A program made the position numbers and the translations under genes. The notes below the pieces were generated by a model. The model made no database searches and was not told where the DNA came from. It saw nothing but the letters and a program-made list of their open reading frames with translations. Of a DNA stretch of 32,581 nt, positions 1-9,529 are shown one piece after another. Source of the stretch: CAYRZL01 sp964428795. Lineage in GTDB: Bacteria; Bacillota; Clostridia; Lachnospirales; Lachnospiraceae. Within the stretch, counting starts at the first letter, position 1. Every line of letters starts with the position of its first letter. The stretch is taken from contig CAYRZL010000022.1 of NCBI GenBank assembly GCA_964428795.1, positions 1 to 32,581 on the forward strand, given 5' to 3'.

Positions 1-3000
1 ACAGCGAAGCGCCCGACAGCGAAGCATCGCGCAGCCACCAGTTGTAAGCGGCATACCATTTTGCGTTACCCAAGTATAGATATCCTCTGCTGCTCTCATT
101 GGTATTTCGCCACAAGTCACCGACTTGCATTCCACTTGCTTCCGCGTCTGGCTGAGTCGCCGCAGAAACATACTGGAATCCCTCCCGCAAGTACATGCCT
201 TCACCACGGAACTTGTTGCGATTCAGATCACTTGTAAACCACGGCACCTGTTTACCTTCGTAAACATACGGTTCTGTACTCGTTCCATTCATCTCCACGA
301 TGTTTGGAATGAACAAATAGTCATCACTGATGACTATATCGCTGCTGGTATCACCAGCAGTTGCTGATGTTCTTACTTGCTTTATTATCGCTCTCCACTG
401 CGTGGGGAACGCATTATATAATCTGCTGTTCATCCATTCACGCATTGCACTGGCTTCCCAACCGCCCGTCGTAACATTCGTAGTGTTCATACCACGAATG
501 CCATCCAAAAGATGTCGGCAGATAAAATCAATGCTTGTCTTCTTCGTCGTATCACTGCTTAGGCGATACAGTTCCGTTCCGGCAACTTGGAACACACAGT
601 TTTCACGCGGGAACGATACCATTTTCCGTGCAACTGCGTCGCCAAGATCGCCGTACCAAACGCGACCGTACCACAGTGTACCAGTCGCATAATCCTCGGC
701 TGTTCCACCCGGATTCTTCCACGCGCCCAAACACAATTCTGCATCTGTCAGGTTTGCAATAGATTTTGTCAGCGTAGATACAGTCGGATTAGCGGCATAT
801 GGATTAGCTGTGTATGCTGTCGCAAATGTATCTCCTGCACGATGCCTCAACACTTGAATATCTCGATACGTTGTGCGGCTGGATTTCAGGCTGTTCGTGC
901 CCCACTGTACGGTCGGACCGCTATTGTACGTGAACTTAAAACCGCAATAACCATCTTCTTCAAAGCATCCAACCATGCACTGCCCGGTTGTTGTCACTTC
1001 ATACTGGCAGTCAACCACGATTGTCCAGTCGGAATCTTCTTGCATAAGTTGTATACCAGTTTCAATACATGTCTGCCCATCGAATTTTACATTTTCAGCA
1101 AGCACTACGTTTTCAACGTTATCAAATTCCGGCATATATCCCAGCCGGATTTTAACTTCATCCTGCACGGACACATAGTTGCCTGCCATGCCCGACTTTG
1201 CGACGCCGTAAATCTGCGCTTCGTTCATCTCGGCAATGTCTGTTCCTGCATTTGGCAATGCTCCGCTTATCCAGATCGGATCAACTACCACATCCTCTGT
1301 GACGCAACCAGTAGACTTATTCCAGTCGCTGAACAGATAATAAACATATGCACTTTCTTCATCTGTACGTTCTGGAGTTGCACTGGTATAAACAGCTTCC
1401 GCGCCGTAGTCAACCGTCTGTGTTTCCAATACAGTACTGCTCGGATATCCGCGCCACTGGACGGTATACTTACGGGCTTCTTCCGCATACGTTGCCGTAA
1501 TTGTTTTAGCTGCTGTAATCATATTCAGCGTGCTATCCCAGCCGGAATAGGTATACACCGTTGATTCTGTCATCGGACGTGTCGGGGTATCAATCAGACC
1601 AGTTGCAACAGGATCAGGCGCACTCTCGCCACGGTCTACATAGACCTGATATAAAATCGTACCATCGTAATTCATGAACGTCACAAGATACTGCTGAATC
1701 ATTGTATCATAGGTGATTGCCAAGTCTTCCCATGCCTCGTTGTAACTGGTCAACTTCGACTGTCTCATGACAGGGACATATGCCGCACCAGATAGTACTG
1801 ACACCTCAGTATTGTACTCGTTTTCGTCCATTCCCTTAATTGCCAGCAATCGGTCAAGAATATCGGTATTGGTCAGCAGCCAATCAATCCCCAATGCACG
1901 TAGACGGTTCAGATTTGTCGCCGCCTGAACAAGCGCAAGGGTGTCAAGCGTATCACAGTTTTCGACGCGCAGTGTGGTCAAATTTTCATAGCTCTGCATG
2001 GTGAAATCGATCAGTTTTTCAAGATTACGCAAAGTGAGTGATACAGGCGCAGGCAGATGCGCCGTTTCCAGAACACCGCCGTTTGCAAATGCTACGCCGG
2101 TAATGCCGGAATTCTCGGCAAGAAATTCTGTCAGGCCGACACAGCCGGTCAATGAGATTGTCTTTGCAAGGTTCGGGCAATTCTGCAAGTTCAATTTTTT
2201 CAGCATGACATTGTTGCCAACTGAAAAATCTGTCAGGTTGGTGTTGGAATATCCCTCCACGTCCGAACCAATCAGAATTGTTTCCAGTTTTGTTGCCGCT
2301 GCAAAATTACAGTAGCCTACATATAGGCAGGACAAGTCACCAATCTCCTGTATCATCGACGCAGAATACGGATAGATTTCTGTATCATTCAGTGCGCCAA
2401 TAGCTGAAAAATCCAACGTATACGCTACACCGCGCTGCGCGCGCACCTTCTGTGTCACCGAGCCTGCCTTAACAGCAAGGTATATAGAAGCATACGGAAC
2501 CATGACAATTTTTGATTCCGGCTTCACGCCAGCCCACTGCGTCGGCGTGTATCCGCGCAGGGTAATCGCATCCGAAGTGCAAACACTGCCGAGGTATTTA
2601 CTTGACATATATTTTTCTTGATATGTCTCAAACTGTCTGCGCTGATGCTGCTTGTCTCCATACAGCATCGGCAGATACGATGTAGTACCGCTGTCCTCAT
2701 ACGGACGCAGATATTTACGCCGCATGTCTGCATTGACCAGACGTTCCGGCTTAACAGACTGATAATCCTCAAATTTTTTAATGATCCGCTTCGCGTCCCA
2801 TGCACCGGCGCTTTCCCGATCGAGGAACATTGCTTGCAGACGATCAAACATAAAGTCACGGATATTGCACCAGATAACGGAATCCGCGCCGTTGAATACG
2901 GATTTCGTACCGATAGTATCAATGTCTTCTAGGCCATAGGTCAGCGTCAACCCGCCTTCATTATCATTTCCGTCTGCTGTGTCGTTGTCGTAATCCTGCA

Positions 3001-6000
3001 AGCACTCCCACAGTATGCCATCACGTGTGCCCCAGAATACATTCTTGGCACGGTTATCAACCATCTCGTGACGCTCCGTAAACAGATAATGGAACATCAT
3101 TGCATCGGAAATGAAATGGTCATCAAACTCAGCCAGGAATTTTGCCTTGCGGTATTCGGCGGTATCGGCTGTGTAGGTAACACCATCATAGGTAACGGAT
3201 GCTGCTAACGCATTTCCAGTAGCCTGTACAGTATCTGTAGCATTTACCCACGTGACCATATCGATGAAAGATTGTTTTTGCAGATCGGTACCGTCGCCAA
3301 ACCGGAACTCAAATGTCCCATTTCCGTCAAACAGTTCTGCTGAGAAATCAGCCGACTTAAACCGTGCCAGATCAGTCGTGTTGTTCAGAACTTCGATGAC
3401 ACAATCATATGGATTGGTGGCATCATTTCCCAGTACCTCCGGCGTCTTCTTACTGTTGCCGAAATCGCCGCAGGCATAAAAGTGCAACTTGCCGTCCGTG
3501 AACTCGGCTGCATTGGCTACGTCGGTTTCCTGCACGAAAATAACATTCGGATGAAATTCCATCGTATCGCGGATACGCGGATCATTCCTTCTTGCGTCAT
3601 AAAGGAACGGCTGATATGTGTTGTAATCATCGGCCAAACACGCATTATTGGCATTTTCCGACGATGCCACATTAACCTTGTTGTTAAAGTAGTCTACAGG
3701 GTATGAATCATCTGTCATACCGTATTTTTCTGACTGCGTGCCATCGTCGAACACGAATACACCATTGCAGTCATAGTCCAGATTGCGTCCGGAATCGCCG
3801 TAATACTCAGACGAAGTACCCTGTCCACAGTGCGTCACATCTTCGTTGATCCAGTTGTGTTTATCGCCGCCGTTTTTCCAAATCTGCTGGAGCGTACCCC
3901 CTGTGACCTTGTCTTTTTTGCCGGTGGTAAAACGTGGGACGCGCAGGATATGAATGCGCAGATCAGGGCAAGCCTCGGCCAGGATATCAGGATCAATATC
4001 GCCGGACGTGTTGACGATCTGATTGCGCTCATATCGCGCTATCATCTCCTCTGCATCTGGCGCGTCGGCAATGAAATTGTCCAGATGCTCATCATCCGTT
4101 AGAGACGCAGAATACGCCTTAAACCGGTACACCCATACATCGCAATCGTCAGAACCAATGGTGAACGGCACCACGTTGCTCTGCGTGAAGTTGTCATTTT
4201 CCGCATAGATAGATACGCGGGACAATTTGCCATCCAACCAGTTTGTCATCTCGCGGAAGCCCTTGCTGTCCGGCTGGATATCAAATTCCAATTCCATGTA
4301 GGTATCTTCGCAATATGGTGCTTCAAGCGTCGTCTGCTCGGACGTAAGCGTTGCCTGCTGCGCATTTACACGGATGCCAATTCCATCCGCATAGCACGCC
4401 GCAACAACCGCATCATAATCACGGACATTAGCAGTCTTGTAGATCAGCTTAAAATTCTTACCCGTTCGGCGCGCATCGTCCGCGAACAAGTTGAAATCCA
4501 AAGACGCAGTTGTACCCGCCTTGACAACGAACGCTTGAACACCGCCACTGTCAAGTTGCAACGCACCATTTTCCCAGTCAAAATTGTTTGAGAAGGTAAT
4601 TCCATACCCGTTGCTGGAAAAGCTCTGGAGGTCGCTGTTGCCCGCCATTTCAGTGGGGTTAAAATCGAATTGCAGATTAGTCGTGACCGGCGAAATATCA
4701 TAGCCAAGGGCATTGATCTGAACATTGATTGTCTTCACAACACTGCCGCAGGTGATTGTCAGCACATGTGCACCGATCTCGGATGATTTGTATGTCCAAT
4801 ACTGTTTTGTGCGTCCGACTGTCAGCGTCGAAACCGTTTCGCTATCGACAGACAGCGTGATATCGGAGGTCAAGGAACCAGGTGTATATACCACATACGG
4901 AATATTGACAGCGGTGTACTGCGTTGTTTCGACCAAATCCAGAACGCTGGATGATATGACCGGTGTGTTGTTACCGGTTTCCAGCCAGATCAAGTCAAAT
5001 ACATACTGATCCGTCGAGATTTCCACACCATTTACAGTCGCAGTTGCCCAAACAGTGATCTTGTGCGCACCGTGAGCCTGTGCTGGAATAACCTGCGTCT
5101 GTTGTCTGCCGGACGAACTAGTAGTATAAGACAGTTCTGTCACGCCGTCAATCAGGAAATGGATTACCTTTTCCAGATCACCATACGGTGTATGACGCAG
5201 CGAATAGTCACCGCTGATCGTCTGCGAATCATCCACATCAAAATCCAGATACATATTCGTGGCATTAACCGTCCATTTCTTTGTGGATATGGAATTTTCC
5301 ACTACAACTGACAGCTTGACCGTGTTGCTGCCGGCAAATAAGTAAGGTCCGATATCAAACGTATTATCACCCTGTACGATGGTCTGTGTTGCAACCTTTG
5401 TGCTGCCCACATACCATGTGCCGGTTGTATAGCCGGTGTCGTCGCCTGCGCTGTCCACTGCGGAGAAATTGAACTCAATGACAGCAGCGCCGCCATACAG
5501 ACAGTCGAACGCAGAGCCATTCAGTCGGGTGATCGTGATGGTTACAGCATCGCTACTGCCGCCACCTCCTCCGCCCTCAATCGTGACCTGCGTTTTAATC
5601 TCATCGTTCTCCAACAGCGTCAGCGTATTATCCTCATATGTAATATCATACTCGTTTGATTTGATATCAAGATTTGCAATTCTGGCGTTGACACCATCAA
5701 TCTCAGTTTCAATGCCTGTAAATCGACTGTCTACAGATGTAGTGTCTGCCTTTCCAGACAAGGCACTTCCAACCGCCGCCGCATCAGCAGCTTCACCAGA
5801 CATCGTCAGTGTTGCATCACAATCCACCTTATCTGGAATGTTGACTGTCACTGGCGCGCTGCCATCATAACTACCCGTAGCCGCACCGGAAAAAGTCAAT
5901 ACATTGGGGTTTGGCAAAGCAATAGGGATATCATCTGTACCTGCTTTATCTTTCAATGCGTCACCGACCGCTTTCGCATCGGCGGCTGCTCCTTCTACCG

Positions 6001-6187
6001 ACAGCGATGTGTCTACTTCTATTTTGGGTCCAGCATCAAAAGCATCATCAATTTCTTGCAACTTCACGTCCAGTCGTTTGCCGGTATCATCAACCTGCAC
6101 CGCAGGGGCGTTTACCAGCGGGAATGTACCGCCATTCTTCTGCGTCAAACCGGAGATCAGCTCAACACTGCCATTATATTCTGCCAT
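1..6187 (-). CDS. giant multidomain tail adhesin / receptor-binding protein (3' end beyond window)
   Basis: An uninterrupted frame runs from an ATG at 6187 (AGGAAGGGG upstream) off the left edge, giving about 2,061 codons with no stop. Residues 1-205 are an adaptor with two copies of an AADAxAVG module, then a GGGGGS linker (205-210) and Ig/beta-sandwich-like stretches. Residues ~500-690 look like a LamG/concanavalin fold. Residues ~740-1075 contain VDNRAKN and LQDYDNDT and faintly recall the CotH kinase fold. Residues ~1280-1420 are leucine-rich and BspA-like. Residues ~1500-1640 hold two InlB/Listeria-Bacteroides-type repeats. Residues ~1690-1865 resemble a second LamG-like domain. The visible end resembles DUF6273 (GGWEASAMREWMNSRLYN, WWLRDAS). 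It is the most distal visible gene of the tail module, so binding to host surface glycans is likely. The frame is certain; the domain names come from reading, not from a profile search. Confidence 0.9.
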   Translation of the reverse strand, partial: MAEYNGSVELISGLTQKNGGTFPLVNAPAVQVDDTGKRLDVKLQEIDDAFDAGPKIEVDTSLSVEGAAADAKAVGDALKDKAGTDDIPIALPNPNVLTFSGAATGSYDGSAPVTVNIPDKVDCDATLTMSGEAADAAAVGSALSGKADTTSVDSRFTGIETEIDGVNARIANLDIKSNEYDITYEDNTLTLLENDEIKTQVTIEGGGGGGSSDAVTITITRLNGSAFDCLYGGAAVIEFNFSAVDSAGDDTGYTTGTWYVGSTKVATQTIVQGDNTFDIGPYLFAGSNTVKLSVVVENSISTKKWTVNATNMYLDFDVDDSQTISGDYSLRHTPYGDLEKVIHFLIDGVTELSYTTSSSGRQQTQVIPAQAHGAHKITVWATATVNGVEISTDQYVFDLIWLETGNNTPVISSSVLDLVETTQYTAVNIPYVVYTPGSLTSDITLSVDSETVSTLTVGRTKQYWTYKSSEIGAHVLTITCGSVVKTINVQINALGYDISPVTTNLQFDFNPTEMAGNSDLQSFSSNGYGITFSNNFDWENGALQLDSGGVQAFVVKAGTTASLDFNLFADDARRTGKNFKLIYKTANVRDYDAVVAACYADGIGIRVNAQQATLTSEQTTLEAPYCEDTYMELEFDIQPDSKGFREMTNWLDGKLSRVSIYAENDNFTQSNVVPFTIGSDDCDVWVYRFKAYSASLTDDEHLDNFIADAPDAEEMIARYERNQIVNTSGDIDPDILAEACPDLRIHILRVPRFTTGKKDKVTGGTLQQIWKNGGDKHNWINEDVTHCGQGTSSEYYGDSGRNLDYDCNGVFVFDDGTQSEKYGMTDDSYPVDYFNNKVNVASSENANNACLADDYNTYQPFLYDARRNDPRIRDTMEFHPNVIFVQETDVANAAEFTDGKLHFYACGDFGNSKKTPEVLGNDATNPYDCVIEVLNNTTDLARFKSADFSAELFDGNGTFEFRFGDGTDLQKQSFIDMVTWVNATDTVQATGNALAASVTYDGVTYTADTAEYRKAKFLAEFDDHFISDAMMFHYLFTERHEMVDNRAKNVFWGTRDGILWECLQDYDNDTADGNDNEGGLTLTYGLEDIDTIGTKSVFNGADSVIWCNIRDFMFDRLQAMFLDRESAGAWDAKRIIKKFEDYQSVKPERLVNADMRRKYLRPYEDSGTTSYLPMLYGDKQHQRRQFETYQEKYMSSKYLGSVCTSDAITLRGYTPTQWAGVKPESKIVMVPYASIYLAVKAGSVTQKVRAQRGVAYTLDFSAIGALNDTEIYPYSASMIQEIGDLSCLYVGYCNFAAATKLETILIGSDVEGYSNTNLTDFSVGNNVMLKKLNLQNCPNLAKTISLTGCVGLTEFLAENSGITGVAFANGGVLETAHLPAPVSLTLRNLEKLIDFTMQSYENLTTLRVENCDTLDTLALVQAATNLNRLRALGIDWLLTNTDILDRLLAIKGMDENEYNTEVSVLSGAAYVPVMRQSKLTSYNEAWEDLAITYDTMIQQYLVTFMNYDGTILYQVYVDRGESAPDPVATGLIDTPTRPMTESTVYTYSGWDSTLNMITAAKTITATYAEEARKYTVQWRGYPSSTVLETQTVDYGAEAVYTSATPERTDEESAYVYYLFSDWNKSTGCVTEDVVVDPIWISGALPNAGTDIAEMNEAQIYGVAKSGMAGNYVSVQDEVKIRLGYMPEFDNVENVVLAENVKFDGQTCIETGIQLMQEDSDWTIVVDCQYEVTTTGQCMVGCFEEDGYCGFKFTYNSGPTVQWGTNSLKSSRTTYRDIQVLRHRAGDTFATAYTANPYAANPTVSTLTKSIANLTDAELCLGAWKNPGGTAEDYATGTLWYGRVWYGDLGDAVARKMVSFPRENCVFQVAGTELYRLSSDTTKKTSIDFICRHLLDGIRGMNTTNVTTGGWEASAMREWMNSRLYNAFPTQWRAIIKQVRTSATAGDTSSDIVISDDYLFIPNIVEMNGTSTEPYVYEGKQVPWFTSDLNRNKFRGEGMYLREGFQYVSAATQPDAEASGMQVGDLWRNTNESSRGYLYLGNAKWYAAYNWWLRDASLSGASL

Positions 6188-6204
6188 TAACTCATTACCC
6201 CTTC

Positions 6205-7260
6205 CTACGTTACCTTGACCGTCGTATTTCCAAGATTTGCATTATCGGATTTGTAAACATCGTAATTCTCCGTATAACCTGATGCATTCGTAAACGATAC
6301 AGTTCCGGCCAACGAAAAACCACCATCGAAACCACCAGCATTAAAGCTGGCTGTGCCGTAATGGTATGGGCAAGCATAGTAGATATACTGATCTGCTCCC
6401 GCATTGACCGTAAATGTTTTAGCTCTGCTGCTTTGCAATCCCTTCGTCAGCCCAAGAATAAAGGCGCTGTCGAATGTGGAAACAGCCGTGCTGGCACCCC
6501 AATATACACCATTGAGGAATGTGATTGACGTTGTTTTGCTCATGATCGCTTCGCGCTCATCCGTGGCCGATAATGTAAACGTCTTGTCTGCCGTGATAGA
6601 CTGTCCAGTCAACGTCTGCGAGGTCAGGGACGTATCAATAGACGTGCCATCTAATGTCAACGATGATGGGGTCTTATTTGTTGCCCACGACAACGTCACT
6701 GCCGTTACGGCGCTTCCTATCTCAGCGGTACCCACGTTGTTCGTAAATGTGGTAATCTGGATTTCCTCATACGAGAGATCAGCAAGCGCTTTCTTTACTT
6801 CGGTTAGTTCGTCTCCGACTGCTTTTGCGTCTGCCGCTTTGCCACTCTGGGTCAGCGTCGTATCACAATCAACCTCATTTGGGATGTTAATCTCAAGCGG
6901 ATTACTGCCGTCATATCTGCCCGTGACCGCGCCGGTAAATGTCAGTGCATTGGGGTTCGGCAAAACATCAGGAATCTCGTCTTTGCCCGCTTTGCCTGCC
7001 AAGGCATTGCCGACTGCTGCCGCGTCGGCGGCTTGTCCCGAAATAGACAATGTACTGTCGATACCAGTACCGATATTCTCCAACGCTATATCCCGTGCTA
7101 ACTCCACCGCCTGAACAGCAGATTCGCCCTCCGTCTGTACCGCCGCTACTGCCTGTTGAGTTGCCTCTGTATTGTTAACTGCATCTATTACACCTTTCAG
7201 CGCAGACACCATTTCTTGTCCTGTGCTATCAAGTAGCATAGGAACTGTAACCTCTGTCAT
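6205..7260 (-). CDS. distal tail / baseplate fibre protein with AADAxAVG adaptor and Ig-like end
   Basis: This encodes 351 aa. I chose the ATG at 7260, behind GGAGG with 7-nt spacing; an in-frame ATG at 7290 lies inside the previous gene and lacks this site. Residues 1-65 are helical (TEATQQAVAAVQTEGESAVQ) and could trimerise. Residues 68-160 carry the SGQAADAAAVG / PNPNALTFTGAVTG / SGKAADAKAVG module, which recurs in the first 150 residues of the next gene. Residues 165-250 look like an Ig-like beta domain (VTLSWATNKTPSSLTLDG), and the last 100 residues contain SITFLNGVYWGAS, a pattern I recognise from Firmicute phage tail tips. It probably sits between the BppU-like protein and the giant adhesin. 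The exact position in the baseplate is inferred from gene order. Confidence 0.8.
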   Translation of the reverse strand: MTEVTVPMLLDSTGQEMVSALKGVIDAVNNTEATQQAVAAVQTEGESAVQAVELARDIALENIGTGIDSTLSISGQAADAAAVGNALAGKAGKDEIPDVLPNPNALTFTGAVTGRYDGSNPLEINIPNEVDCDTTLTQSGKAADAKAVGDELTEVKKALADLSYEEIQITTFTNNVGTAEIGSAVTAVTLSWATNKTPSSLTLDGTSIDTSLTSQTLTGQSITADKTFTLSATDEREAIMSKTTSITFLNGVYWGASTAVSTFDSAFILGLTKGLQSSRAKTFTVNAGADQYIYYACPYHYGTASFNAGGFDGGFSLAGTVSFTNASGYTENYDVYKSDNANLGNTTVKVT

Positions 7261-7262
7261 GA

Positions 7263-8426
7263 CTATTCCTCCATTATATATGTGATGCACAGTTTCCCAT
7301 CCACCACTGATAGCGGCAGAGCGTTCATTTTATCTGCCATTCCTTGCGAGAGTTGCTCAATATCTGCCGCATTCTGCTGGACTTTGCTGTCCAACAAAGT
7401 GATGGCATTCTCGCCGTCTTCCGCAGCCGCAATCCACGGCGTAGCGGTATCGCCATTTTGTAGTTGCAGCCCACATACATATGCCTCCGCGCCATAATAC
7501 ACGCGGATCAGGATATATTCCAATTCGTCATCCTCGTCAGGAGTAACAGTCATCCAATGTCGTACCCAGTCTTCGCTTAACGCAAAATAACTGCCAAGAT
7601 TGGCTCCACTTCCAGTGTCACCTTGAGATGTGACATAACTACCGAAAGAAAAACCAAGAATTACGCGCAATTTCTCATCCGACGGAGTACCTTTTGCGAA
7701 GAATGAAAATGTGTACGGTTTGCCCTGTTCGGTGGGAGTACTATCAAAGGTGATTCGTATGAATTCCACATTGCCGCTTTCAGCCTCGGTATTATCCAAA
7801 TACCGTACAGAAAGCCCTTCATACTCCTCTCCTGTTAAAACAGAATCGCCTTCACCCAAATCAAACGCCCTGCTGTGGGGTATTAGGTTTGTGACATCGA
7901 CGCCAAGGATTGCATTCAACCGATTTATGTCTGTCGCGTTCTTCTCAATCTGTGCGACAAGCGTTTCTTTCACATCCTCTCTGATGTAGAAAGTCTTGCC
8001 GTCCTGAGAGACAATCACAGATGGAATTCCCGAATTTTCCATGGTCGTATCCGCGTCTAATGGAGACTCTTCAATTTTAAATACAAAGTTTCCAGAGCCA
8101 ATCCTACCAATGTCATTTGTAAGTACCAGCTCACAGACAACAGGACCGACAACCGCTGTCATCTGCTCCTGTACGGTAACAGTCACATATGTATCGCTGA
8201 CTGTGATAACATCTGTATGTGTGCTGGAATTGTACGAAAATCCGTTTCGGTCTTTCTTTCTCCCTTCAATTCTGGCCTCCGTCCCGCTTGGAATACGAAA
8301 CCGTCCGTCATCGCTGTCATATAAATCAAATCTAATCGTCCGTGCGCCACTATCGAATTGTGACAAGCAGATAACCGGAACCCTTCCTCCCGGCTGTACG
8401 CAAACTCTCGCCGCTATTTCGTCCAT
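7263..8426 (-). CDS. BppU-like upper baseplate protein with carbohydrate-binding-like C-terminal half
   Basis: This encodes 387 aa. Residues ~1-140 resemble the BppU N-terminal domain (DUF2479 type): a beta-rich segment with IRFDLYDSDDGRFRIPSGTEARIEGRKKD and VVGPVVCELVLTNDIGRIGS, which in lactococcal phages fastens receptor-binding proteins to the Dit hexamer. Residues ~190-345 look like a carbohydrate-binding jelly roll (FIRITFDSTPTEQGKPYTFS, then LQLQNGDTATPWI). The last 40 residues contain a short helical stretch and VDGKLCITYIMEE, a common phage fibre ending. It lies 14 bp after the Tal-like gene and 2 bp before the next. The ATG at 8426 follows GAGGTG at a rather long 10-nt spacing. Confidence 0.75.
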   Translation of the reverse strand: MDEIAARVCVQPGGRVPVICLSQFDSGARTIRFDLYDSDDGRFRIPSGTEARIEGRKKDRNGFSYNSSTHTDVITVSDTYVTVTVQEQMTAVVGPVVCELVLTNDIGRIGSGNFVFKIEESPLDADTTMENSGIPSVIVSQDGKTFYIREDVKETLVAQIEKNATDINRLNAILGVDVTNLIPHSRAFDLGEGDSVLTGEEYEGLSVRYLDNTEAESGNVEFIRITFDSTPTEQGKPYTFSFFAKGTPSDEKLRVILGFSFGSYVTSQGDTGSGANLGSYFALSEDWVRHWMTVTPDEDDELEYILIRVYYGAEAYVCGLQLQNGDTATPWIAAAEDGENAITLLDSKVQQNAADIEQLSQGMADKMNALPLSVVDGKLCITYIMEE

Positions 8427-8440
8427 GTAGCATTTTCACC

Positions 8441-9529
8441 TCAATTCATCAGATAATCTCCAAGTGTAGCCGTTTGCGTTTTGTTTGATGCACTAACTTG
8501 CAACACTAATATACGTGCAGACAGATACAGCCCGGCAGCTTCATCTATGATCTTTATCATATCACCTACTCGGACATTGTCAGGGAGTGTAATAAGCTCA
8601 ACCTCATAGTTAATCTCCATTTTACAAATTTTCTTGAGCTCACTGATTGCGCGGTTGCAAAGCTCCTCCTGATCAGTTGTGTCATAGGAAAACGTGCGCA
8701 TAATGTGGCCGGTATAGTCGCCTGATTCCGACAGATATCGGCTCCAAACTTTCACTGCTTCGCGGGATTTCAGATATGTACCCTCAAGGAAAAAGTCGCC
8801 GTCATCATATTGATATCCGTTAAGAGTGATGGGACAATCTTCATCTTCCGGTGTTCCTCCTGTCACCTTTAGCGCCGTAGCGAGATTTGCCACAGAACGC
8901 TTGGTGATGATTCGTCCCACTTCTTTCCCTCTACGAAATTCCACTCCCAAATCTGTGCCACGTTTTTTCAATATATTGATATATTTATGTGTAACCCGCA
9001 TACCCTCAATATCAAACGAGAACGACAATTCTGCATCAAACTGCGTCGCCACACTCAGTAGGCGTTCCGTAACCGTAGATTCGCCATCCCACGATAATTT
9101 CCGTGATAGGTCGGATATCTCATTCAGCCCAATCTCAAAGCCACTATCATAAGCAAACTTTTCGATATACCATGCTGCAGGATGTGCTTCTGTTGCTTCA
9201 TATTCCGTAGCAATTTCATTCAACAAATCAAGCCCCGCACCCTCCGCATATACATACACTATATTTGTACCTGTATCGGATTCACTATCAATGATCGTAT
9301 AAAACTCATTACTTTCATTGTAGCTACGCAATAAATAATTTCCTGGCATAGTCATTTGCTCAACTTCGAGTTGAGTACTGTCATCATAGCTTAGGTAAAA
9401 TTCCAATGTGGCGATACCCGCTTCTACATCGTCTTTCTTATTATCATTTTCAATAATAAATCCTCTAGGCAAGCCTGTACTGGCCATACCCAGAATATTC
9501 ATCCTGCGATCCGCGAAGTAAACTGTCAC
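8441..9529 (-). CDS. Tal-like tail tip protein (gp27-like N-terminal region only)
   Basis: This encodes 362 aa and begins in an ATGA overlap with the Dit stop, so translation is probably coupled. The sequence follows the N-terminal region of prophage tail-associated proteins (the gp27-like tail hub): an early beta domain (LEFYLSYDDSTQLEVEQMTMPGNYLL), VYAEGAGLDLLNE, a central segment (STVTERLLSVATQFDAELSF) and a terminal NVRVGDMIKIIDE oligonucleotide-binding-like stretch. It should trimerise and close the tail tube under Dit. It stops after the hub region. The usual C-terminal peptidase or lysozyme domain for digging through peptidoglycan is absent, so that activity must be elsewhere or missing. 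Confidence 0.8.
   Translation of the reverse strand: MTVYFADRRMNILGMASTGLPRGFIIENDNKKDDVEAGIATLEFYLSYDDSTQLEVEQMTMPGNYLLRSYNESNEFYTIIDSESDTGTNIVYVYAEGAGLDLLNEIATEYEATEAHPAAWYIEKFAYDSGFEIGLNEISDLSRKLSWDGESTVTERLLSVATQFDAELSFSFDIEGMRVTHKYINILKKRGTDLGVEFRRGKEVGRIITKRSVANLATALKVTGGTPEDEDCPITLNGYQYDDGDFFLEGTYLKSREAVKVWSRYLSESGDYTGHIMRTFSYDTTDQEELCNRAISELKKICKMEINYEVELITLPDNVRVGDMIKIIDEAAGLYLSARILVLQVSASNKTQTATLGDYLMN

Noticed and set aside
1..25. Direct repeat of ACAGCGAAGC at the left edge
   Set aside because: It encodes a short Ser-Leu/Ala repeat within the adhesin frame and is too small to suggest a separate element.
587..1564. 325-codon plus-strand open frame
   Set aside because: It lies opposite the giant adhesin, has a Cys-rich random composition and no start signal.
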